From Intestinimonas timonensis (GTDB taxonomy: Bacteria > Bacillota > Clostridia > Oscillospirales > Oscillospiraceae), in assembly GCF_900626145.1 (NCBI RefSeq), contig NZ_LR130816.1, positions 540,365 through 580,578 on the forward strand: DNA of 40,214 bases, read 5' to 3'. Under the pieces are notes generated by a model that had not been told where the DNA came from, made no database searches, and worked only from the letters and a program-made list of their open reading frames with translations. The position numbers and the translations under genes are program-made. Positions 34,675 through 40,214 of this stretch are shown here, piece by piece. The first letter of the stretch is position 1. Each line of letters begins with the position of its first letter.

Positions 34675-34709
34675 CCCCCTGATGTAGTCTATTTTCCTAC
34701 ATCAGGGGG
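34675..34709 (-). promoter_or_regulatory. Hairpin inside the IS end covering the orfA ribosome site
   Basis: Thirteen bases (34675-34687) pair perfectly with 34697-34709 around a 9-base loop. On the minus strand the 3' arm ends in GGGGG followed by TTTT and then the orfA ATG. The structure can act as a terminator against outside transcription and can also hide the ribosome site in readthrough RNA. Both are known IS self-limiting strategies. Confidence 0.65.
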
Positions 34710-34749
34710 GCTTTTGTCACTGTCCGTTTTTACTGGATCTGTTCACATT

Positions 34750-34763
34750 GCCTGGAGGGCCCT
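34750..34763 (-). terminator. Right half of the terminator split by the IS
   Basis: This arm is complementary to 33422-33435. It lies 15 bases after the stop of the minus-strand cytidylate-kinase-like gene. Alone it cannot fold. Confidence 0.85.
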
Positions 34764-34778
34764 CATTGTATCTTTGGG

Positions 34779-35381
34779 TCAGCCCTGGAGGATCATATAG
34801 TTCTTGATGAGCCGGACAGCCCCCTCCACCCCGATCTTGTCGGTGTTGATGATGAGGTCGTAGGTCTCCCCGTAGCCCCAGCGGCAGCCGGTATTGGTGC
34901 CGTAGTAGGCGGCGCGCAGCTTGTCCATCCGCCGGACCTCACGAGCGGCCTCGCTCTCCTTGAGTCCGTAGACCTCCACCGCCCGGCGTGCCCGGACCTC
35001 CGGGGAGCCGCAGATGAAGAGGTGGACACAGTTGGGCCGGTCCCGCAGCACGTAATTGCCGCAGCGGCCCAGGAAGATGGCGGGACCGCGGTCGGCCAGC
35101 TTCCGCAGCGCCGTAGACTGAGCCTCGAAGATGCGCTCACCGTAGGTGAGCGGCTGGGACTCGCAGTGGGGGGTGATGTCCGAGAGGGCGTATATGAACT
35201 CGGAAAAGCGCATATTCTCCGCCATGGAGAATTCCCACGCGCCGATGTCGCTCTCCTGAGCGGCTTTGGAAATGACCTCGTTGTCGTAACAGGGAATGTT
35301 CAGATCCTTGGAGAGCTGCTCGGCAATGGCCCGCCCTCCGCTGCCGTACTGACGGCTGATGGTAATGGTCAGGGCATTCAT
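34779..35381 (-). CDS. Cytidylate kinase-like family protein
   Basis: This 200-residue P-loop kinase-like protein of the cytidylate_kin2 family has the nucleotide loop Ser-Arg-Gln-Tyr-Gly-Ser-Gly-Gly-Arg and Phe-Leu-Gly-Arg-Cys-Gly-Asn-Tyr-Val-Leu. Family members resemble CMP kinase but often occur beside a true cmk, and their substrate is not established. The ATG at 35379-35381 follows AAGGAGG; the frame extends upstream across the leader without homology. It has its own promoter, and its downstream terminator has been split by an IS. Confidence 0.87.
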   Translation of the reverse strand: MNALTITISRQYGSGGRAIAEQLSKDLNIPCYDNEVISKAAQESDIGAWEFSMAENMRFSEFIYALSDITPHCESQPLTYGERIFEAQSTALRKLADRGPAIFLGRCGNYVLRDRPNCVHLFICGSPEVRARRAVEVYGLKESEAAREVRRMDKLRAAYYGTNTGCRWGYGETYDLIINTDKIGVEGAVRLIKNYMILQG

Positions 35382-35426
35382 GGCGTACCTCCTTGCTCCG
35401 TAACGGCTTCCGCTCCCTTCAACCAT

Positions 35427-35455
35427 ATTATACCACGAGCCTTGGATATTTTCAA
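35427..35455 (-). promoter_or_regulatory. Promoter of the cytidylate kinase-like gene
   Basis: On the minus strand, TTGAAA (35450-35455), a 17-base spacer and a perfect TATAAT (35427-35432). Confidence 0.8.
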
Positions 35456-35505
35456 TGAAATACAGAGAAAAGTTAAAGTAAAATTAGGAAATTTAACAAT
35501 ACGGT

Positions 35506-36681
35506 TCAGCTCCCCAGCGTCATGCCGGAGTTGCCCAGGCCGTCTTTTTCCAGCATCCGCTCCAGCACTGCCACATCGCTGGTGATGTCCATGGCGTCAT
35601 CCTGGAAGAGCCGGTCCAGCTGCTGCTCGAAGCCCTCCACCACCTTGTCCATCATGCCCTCGATGCGCTCCTTGGCGGCGGAGATGTTCTCGCCCTCCAC
35701 CCCCTGGGCTTCCAGCTGGGCATAGGAGCCCAGGATCTTCAGGGTGGTTGGCAGATAGTAGCTCAAAAAGCTGCGGAGCTTGCCCTCCTTGTCCGGCTTC
35801 TCACGCAGATAGGCAAAGATGTTGCCGGTGATCTCCCCGATGCGGTCGATCTTCCGGCTCATCTCCGGGTCCTCGATGGCGTCGTTGAGGGCGCGGATCT
35901 CAGTGAGCACCGCCTCGGCGCCCTCCACCTCCTTGGGAGGCGCAGGCGCCTTCTCCGGCTCCTCCTTGGGCCGGTCCTGGATGCCGTCGTCGGTGAGGAA
36001 GAGCTGATCGCTGCCCAGGTCCAGATAGCCCATGGGGAAGATGCCGTCATCCAGCATGTCCTGGAGGTCCTCCCGGATTTTCCGGGGGGCGAAGCCGGTG
36101 GCCTCCGCCAGGGTGGTCACGGAGATGGACTTCCGCCGTCCGATGAGGGAGAGGTACTGCCGGTAACGCTTGAGCCGCCGGCCCTTCCGCAGGCCGTACC
36201 ACAGCATGCACAGGCCGCCGCCGCAGAAGGCCAGAGGGACGAAGATATCCTGCAGGTAGAAAAGGAAGTCACCCCAATAGAGGGCCTCCAAAAGCTCACT
36301 GAAGCCGATAAACCCAAAGACGGCGGCCACGATGGCCCCGGCGATGGTGAGCAGCCGGCCGTTGCCCTGCTCCTCCAGCTTTTTCCCGGCCTTGGACCGG
36401 GCGGAAGCCTTCCGACGCCGGGCGGCGCCGGTCTGGGTGGACGCGGCGGCGGCTTCCCCCTGGGTGGTGCCGTCCTGAGCGGCGGCCTCTCGCTGGAGAT
36501 CGTAGGGATGGCGGCCCACCTGCCCCCGGCGGCGGCCGGTGACGCCGACCAGCCGCAGAATCAGCAGGAATAGCCCCAGGGGCGGAAAGCAGAAGAGAAA
36601 GATCACAATGGGGATCCAGGAGAGCAGATCCCTGTTGTTCCGGTCCTGGCCGGAGCGGTTGAATTGGCGTGGGTCAGACAT
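35506..36681 (-). CDS. XpaC-like membrane protein
   Basis: This 391-residue protein has one membrane helix near residues 20-43, a basic Ala/Arg/Lys-rich linker (about 50-105) and two more helices (about 110-165). A winged-helix-like segment follows (Ile-Ser-Val-Thr-Thr-Leu-Ala-Glu-Ala-Thr-Gly), and the C-terminal helical region resembles the XpaC family (5-bromo-4-chloroindolyl phosphate hydrolysis protein). The family name reflects a screening phenotype, and the true role is unknown. In Bacillus xpaC sits beside a TelA-like gene; none is present here. GGAGGGATC precedes the ATG. Confidence 0.7.
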   Translation of the reverse strand: MSDPRQFNRSGQDRNNRDLLSWIPIVIFLFCFPPLGLFLLILRLVGVTGRRRGQVGRHPYDLQREAAAQDGTTQGEAAAASTQTGAARRRKASARSKAGKKLEEQGNGRLLTIAGAIVAAVFGFIGFSELLEALYWGDFLFYLQDIFVPLAFCGGGLCMLWYGLRKGRRLKRYRQYLSLIGRRKSISVTTLAEATGFAPRKIREDLQDMLDDGIFPMGYLDLGSDQLFLTDDGIQDRPKEEPEKAPAPPKEVEGAEAVLTEIRALNDAIEDPEMSRKIDRIGEITGNIFAYLREKPDKEGKLRSFLSYYLPTTLKILGSYAQLEAQGVEGENISAAKERIEGMMDKVVEGFEQQLDRLFQDDAMDITSDVAVLERMLEKDGLGNSGMTLGS

Positions 36682-36755
36682 GTCGGATCCCTCCGAATCG
36701 AGATCTGGAAGATGCAGAAGATAGACAGGTGGATTTACGCTGTTCAGTATCCAAC

Positions 36756-36784
36756 ATCATACAACGAACGGAAGAAAAAGTAAA
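36756..36784 (-). promoter_or_regulatory. Possible promoter of the XpaC-like gene
   Basis: On the minus strand, TTTACT (36779-36784), a 17-base spacer and TATGAT (36756-36761). Each box is a partial match only. Confidence 0.4.
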
Positions 36785-36859
36785 GCCGCCGGGGGCTTGA
36801 GCGAAGCACGGCCAGGGAGCCGGCGCAGGCCCTGTCCCGACGATGTAACCGTTCTGTAA

Positions 36860-36888
36860 TTGCTTTTTTCCCCTATGGAACATATAAT
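36860..36888 (+). promoter_or_regulatory. Promoter of the VanW gene
   Basis: TTGCTT (36860-36865), a 17-base spacer and a perfect TATAAT (36883-36888), divergent from the XpaC-like gene. The leader is about 85 bases. Confidence 0.7.
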
Positions 36889-36978
36889 GTATCATGGTTT
36901 CTTGTAAACAGCATTCAACGACCGGCCGGTCCTCCAACGGGTATGGACCGGGAAGCGTGTAATTGGAGGCATCCGTTT

Positions 36979-38853
36979 ATGGAAGAGAAAAAGTCCGGTA
37001 AGCGGCTGGCAAAGCCTGACGGCGAAGCCAAGAAGGGCCGGCGGGGACTCCTCGCCGCCGGGATATTGGTGGCGGTGCTGGTCGCCGGCTATCTGGGGCT
37101 GTGCACCTGGGTAGGGGCCAGCGGCACCACCCTGCCCGGCACCACCGCCGGGGGCGTGGAGCTGGGCGGACTGACCCGGGACCAGGTGGAGCGCCGCCTG
37201 GATGAGGAGCTCAAGCAGAGCTATACCGGGAAGGAGATTACCCTTCAGGTGGACGGCACCAGCCAGAGCTATACCGTCAGCGGCAGCGTGCTGGACGTGG
37301 ATACCAGCGCCGTCACCGACGCCGCCTGCGGCCTGAGCCAGGGGAATTTCTTCAGCCGGGGCTGGCGGCTCATCCAGTCGCTGCTGGGCGGCAATGACAT
37401 CGAGGTCCCCCTCAGCTATACCCAGGAGGGGGAGTCCCAGGTGGACGCCCTGCTGACCCAGATCGAGTCCGAGCTGGGCGGCGGTGTCCAGGAGACCACC
37501 TGGGAGGTCCAGGGAGATCAGCTGGTCTTCCACATGGGCACCCCAGGCCGTGCCTTTGACCTGAGCAATACCAAGGCCGACATTCTGGAGGCCTTTGCCG
37601 GGGAGAGCCAGGAGCCTCTGGTCCTCTCCACCGTCACCACCGACCCCGCCGACGTGGACGTGGAGGCTGTCCACGACCAGGTCTACGCCGAGGTGCAGAA
37701 TGCCGCCCTGGACAAGGAGACCTTTGAGATTACGCCCAGCGTCACCGGCCTGGACTTCCAGGTCGCCGACGCCCAGGCCGCTCTGAAGGACGCCGACTGG
37801 GGCAGCGACGTGTCGGTGGCCCTCACCGTCACCGAGCCCACCGTCTCCACCGAGAGCCTGAAGGAACTCCTCTTCCGGGACGTGCTGGGCGAGGCCAGTT
37901 CCAGCGTCTCCGGCTCCTCCAACCGAAAGAGCAACGTGAAGCTCTCCGCCTCGGTGTGCGACGGCATCATCCTGCTGCCGGGCGAGGTCTTCTCCTACAA
38001 CAACACCACCGGCAGCCGCACCGCTGACAAGGGCTACCTCCCCGCTCCCTCCTATGTGGGCGGCAAGTCCACCGACGAGGTGGGCGGCGGTATCTGCCAG
38101 ACCTCATCCACCATCTACTACGCCGCCCTCAACTCCAACCTGAAGATCGTGGAGCGGCACAACCACATGTTCGCCGTGGGCTATGTCCCCGACGGCATGG
38201 ACGCCACCGTGTGGTACGGCGCCTCCGACTTCCGCTTTGAAAATGACACCGACTACCCCATCAAGATCGTCACCGAGTACAAGAACAGCCGCCTCACCGT
38301 CCAGATCTACGGCACCAAGACCGACGATCTGTACGTAAAGATGACCAACAAGGAGCTCTCCTCCACGGCCTGGAGCACCGAGTACAAGGTGGACCCCTCC
38401 CTGCCCGCCGGTACCACCAAGACCGAGCAGACCCCCTATCGGGGCCGGGTGGTGGAGGCCTACCGCAATGTCTATGACGGCAACGGCAACCTGGTGAGCT
38501 CCACCCTGGAGAGCAAGAGCACCTACAAGATGCGCAACCAGATCATCCTGGTGAGCCCCTATGATGCCGCCCAGTACGGCCTCACCGAGGCCGACGGCGC
38601 CATCATCACCACGCCGTCGCCCTCTCCCACCACCACAACCCCGGCGGAGACGACACCCGCCACCGCCGCTCCCAGTGCCACACCGGTGCTGCCGGCGGAG
38701 CCCCAGCCGTCGGCCACCCCAAGCGCCGCGCCTTCGGAGACCCCGGCGCCCAGCGCCGCACCGTCGGAGACTCCGGCCGCCAGTGAGACCACTCCCGATA
38801 TCGGCATCCCCCTGACCACAGCGCCCCAGAACACAGAGGAGGCCCAGGCATGA
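36979..38853 (+). CDS. VanW-family protein with peptidoglycan-binding repeats and a Pro/Thr/Ser tail
   Basis: This 624-residue, single-pass membrane protein has a Lys/Arg-rich cytoplasmic start and a membrane helix (about 24-46). Two PG_binding_4-like segments (about 60-190 and 200-300) precede the VanW domain (about 320-460; Glu-Val-Phe-Ser-Tyr-Asn-Asn-Thr-Thr-Gly and Gly-Gly-Gly-Ile-Cys-Gln-Thr-Ser-Ser-Thr). The last 80 or so residues are almost only Pro, Ser, Thr, Ala and Glu. VanW proteins occur in many Firmicutes and are linked to the envelope, but their function is not established. The ATG at 36979 follows GGAGG. The last four bases overlap the next gene. Confidence 0.9.
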   Translation: MEEKKSGKRLAKPDGEAKKGRRGLLAAGILVAVLVAGYLGLCTWVGASGTTLPGTTAGGVELGGLTRDQVERRLDEELKQSYTGKEITLQVDGTSQSYTVSGSVLDVDTSAVTDAACGLSQGNFFSRGWRLIQSLLGGNDIEVPLSYTQEGESQVDALLTQIESELGGGVQETTWEVQGDQLVFHMGTPGRAFDLSNTKADILEAFAGESQEPLVLSTVTTDPADVDVEAVHDQVYAEVQNAALDKETFEITPSVTGLDFQVADAQAALKDADWGSDVSVALTVTEPTVSTESLKELLFRDVLGEASSSVSGSSNRKSNVKLSASVCDGIILLPGEVFSYNNTTGSRTADKGYLPAPSYVGGKSTDEVGGGICQTSSTIYYAALNSNLKIVERHNHMFAVGYVPDGMDATVWYGASDFRFENDTDYPIKIVTEYKNSRLTVQIYGTKTDDLYVKMTNKELSSTAWSTEYKVDPSLPAGTTKTEQTPYRGRVVEAYRNVYDGNGNLVSSTLESKSTYKMRNQIILVSPYDAAQYGLTEADGAIITTPSPSPTTTTPAETTPATAAPSATPVLPAEPQPSATPSAAPSETPAPSAAPSETPAASETTPDIGIPLTTAPQNTEEAQA

Positions 38854-39773
38854 CAGAACATCCCAGCCAGCAGCGCAGAGCCCTGAAGTTTCGGGCCAAG
38901 CGTACCTTCTTCCGCTTCATCCGGCCCTGCCTGGTGTGTACCTTTTTCCTCATCCTGCTCTCCCTGCTGGCGCAGCTTTTTTCCGTGGTGAGCGGAGGAA
39001 CCTTCTTCTACACCATCATGGATGTGCGGCAGTTCCCCATGTCCACCGGCATCTGGAAGGCCGATGCCACCGCCATGACCAACCTGCTGGCCCTGCTGGG
39101 CCTGGAGAGACTGGGAGACCTGGGCGGACTGGTCTTTTCCATCCGCTATGAGGATGCGGGCCAGGTGCTGGTGTTCCCGGTGGCCTGGCGTCAGGTGGTG
39201 GACGTGGTGATCATCCAGGGCATCGTGCTCCTGGTCACCGCCCCCCTGAGCTACGGAGTGCTCAGCCATTACCGGGGCTTCCTGGAGGGCCGGGTCCGGC
39301 CCTTCCGGGCCCTCTTCGGCTGGTATGTTGACCTGCGCCTCACCGCCAAGGCACTGGCCGTCCAGGTCATCCTGACCGTGTGGCGCCTGCTGGCCACCCT
39401 GCTGTGCCTCCTGCCCGGTATGTTCTGCGTCGTGGCCGGGACCATCGTCCCCAACGGCAAGATCATACTGCTGTTGTCCAGCCCCGCACTCCTGCTGGGG
39501 CTGCTGGCGGGGTACTACCTCTATGTGCTCCTCCTCCCGGCCCGCTATGTGCTGGCCCGGGACCCGGCAACCTCCGTACCCCAGGCCTTCTCCAAAGGGC
39601 TGGGCCTGCTGGCCGGACGCCACCTGGAGTATTTCAAGCTCAATTTCTCCTTCCTGCCCTGGCATATCATCTCCATGCTCCTCTACGGCGTCCCCGACCT
39701 CTTCGTCATTCCCTATGTGCAGATGTCCAACTTCCTCTTCCTGGACCCGCCGCCGGTGCCGGAGAATCTGTAA
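38850..39773 (+). CDS. Multispanning membrane protein, DUF975-like
   Basis: This 307-residue protein has a basic N-terminus and five to six membrane helices (about 25-48, 110-135, 165-195, 210-240 and 265-285). The pattern and the Phe-Lys-Leu-Asn-Phe-Ser-Phe-Leu-Pro-Trp-His-Ile segment resemble the DUF975 family of integral membrane proteins. No catalytic motif was seen. The ATG overlaps the VanW stop (ATGA at 38850-38853), so the two are translated together and may act together. Confidence 0.7.
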   Translation: MTEHPSQQRRALKFRAKRTFFRFIRPCLVCTFFLILLSLLAQLFSVVSGGTFFYTIMDVRQFPMSTGIWKADATAMTNLLALLGLERLGDLGGLVFSIRYEDAGQVLVFPVAWRQVVDVVIIQGIVLLVTAPLSYGVLSHYRGFLEGRVRPFRALFGWYVDLRLTAKALAVQVILTVWRLLATLLCLLPGMFCVVAGTIVPNGKIILLLSSPALLLGLLAGYYLYVLLLPARYVLARDPATSVPQAFSKGLGLLAGRHLEYFKLNFSFLPWHIISMLLYGVPDLFVIPYVQMSNFLFLDPPPVPENL

Positions 39774-40007
39774 GAATAGGACGAGCTTTGTGAAAACAAC
39801 GGCGTGCCGCGAACGCGGCGCACAAAAAATGCCGTTACTTTTCCGGCCGGTATCCGACCGGAAAAGTCCTCGCTCTGCTCGCCGCACCGCCCCGGAAGGG
39901 CGGGTGCGGGGCATTCGATCCCATGCGAGGCGGGCGGCTGCCCCCTCGCACTCCCCCGCAGGAAACGAAGGAAAATTCTCCTGGGGATAGGCTTTGGAGA
40001 AAGCGAA

Positions 40008-40037
40008 GACGGCGCGCCGCTGATGCGGCGCGCCGTC
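40008..40037 (-). terminator. Probable terminator of the right-edge minus-strand gene
   Basis: A 13-bp all-G/C-rich perfect stem (40008-40020 with 40025-40037) has a TGAT loop, placed 16 bases after the stop at 40053. The following T-tract is weak. The gap from 39774 to 40007 shows only minor inverted repeats (for example about 39838-39865). Confidence 0.55.
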
Positions 40038-40052
40038 TGTCCGCAGCCCGGG

Positions 40053-40214
40053 TCAAAGGGTGCAGACGCCCTCCCGTACTTCACCGGCGAAGGTGTAACG
40101 ATAACGCAGACCGATGGCCTGAGCGGTGGCGCCGGCCGGTTCCCGCCAGGTGAGCAGGGCCTGCCCGCCGGCGTCCAGACCGGGCAGCACCGGCTCCTCC
40201 GCCGGACGGCCCTC
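40053..40214 (-). CDS. C-terminal end of an unidentified protein (partial)
   Basis: A minus-strand frame is open from the right edge for 53 residues to a TGA at 40053-40055. It encodes a likely beta-rich end with Ala-Leu-Leu-Thr-Trp-Arg-Glu-Pro and Leu-Arg-Tyr-Arg-Tyr-Thr-Phe-Ala-Gly-Glu. Its G/C-rich third codon positions match the neighbouring genes, and a terminator-like hairpin follows. The family cannot be recognised from this piece. Confidence 0.6.
   Translation of the reverse strand, partial: EGRPAEEPVLPGLDAGGQALLTWREPAGATAQAIGLRYRYTFAGEVREGVCTL

Larger units (their letters stand above)
33438..34745 (-). mobile_element. Intact IS3-family insertion sequence, 1308 bp, with CAT target duplication
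   Basis: The ends are imperfect inverted repeats of about 27 bases starting TGAAC, with 18 matching positions and the inner block CGGACAGT identical. The 3-base direct repeat CAT flanks the element (33435-33437 and 34746-34748), which fits the 3-4 base duplications of IS3. Inside are an orfA and a full-length orfB, both on the minus strand. The insertion point is the loop of a terminator hairpin. The element looks complete and possibly active. Confidence 0.92.

Overview
The window is high-GC, densely coded DNA whose gene set points to an anaerobic, low-oxygen-adapted Firmicute of the Clostridia, most likely an Oscillospiraceae-type gut bacterium (Flavonifractor/Intestinimonas-like). This is inferred from gene content: the glgB-C-D-A-P glycogen operon order, CIRCE-controlled hrcA-grpE-dnaK-dnaJ, S-layer-homology (SLH) surface proteins, VanW, a flavodiiron-rubredoxin fusion, and sigma-A-type promoters with 17-base spacers. 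Nearly all of the sequence is ordinary chromosome. The mobile DNA is one decayed and one intact IS3-family element.

Layout. 1-1.3 kb: the tail of an unknown gene with its terminator, then a decayed IS3-family transposase. 1.5-1.6 kb: tRNA-Val(GAC) on the minus strand. 1.7-4.4 kb (minus): a probable operon of a TetR-like regulator, an isochorismatase-family hydrolase and a secreted SLH/M15 carboxypeptidase. 4.6-7.1 kb (minus): cysteine desulfurase followed by a MATE transporter. 7.4-10.1 kb (plus): class B flavodiiron protein, then a two-gene ThrE-type threonine/serine exporter. 10.2-19.3 kb (minus): a complete glycogen operon read glgB, glgC, glgD, glgA, glgP from one strong promoter. 19.5-21.3 kb (minus): a D,D-carboxypeptidase (PBP5/DacF type) and a GNAT acetyltransferase. 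21.4-26.3 kb (plus): the CIRCE heat-shock operon hrcA-grpE-dnaK-dnaJ. 26.4-32.6 kb (plus): a large secreted SLH/BIG2 protein, a PMT-family glycosyltransferase with a lectin-like insert, and a PHP-type histidinol-phosphatase. 32.6-33.4 kb: rpiB, whose leader and first codons are duplicated. 33.4-34.8 kb: an intact IS3-family element placed exactly in the loop of a terminator. 34.8-36.7 kb (minus): a cytidylate-kinase-like protein and an XpaC-like membrane protein. 36.9-39.8 kb (plus): a VanW protein overlapping a DUF975-like membrane protein. At the right edge is the C-terminus of an unknown minus-strand gene.

How the genes work together. GlgC and GlgD make ADP-glucose, GlgA polymerises it, GlgB branches the chain and GlgP releases glucose-1-phosphate; GlgA and GlgB both carry Lys/Ala/Pro-rich C-terminal tails. 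The cell-envelope genes (two SLH proteins, two D,D-carboxypeptidases of different families, VanW, PMT, XpaC-like) recur through the window. The flavodiiron protein removes O2 or NO and sits divergent to the Fe-S/sulfur-transfer enzyme.

I did not find a clear, wholly new multi-gene system. The observations most worth a second look are the IS insertion into a terminator loop, the rpiB leader duplication around a cluster of hairpins, the shared basic tails on two glycogen enzymes, a PMT-family enzyme beside a Ser/Thr-rich surface protein, and unassigned palindromes at the flavodiiron and glycogen promoters.
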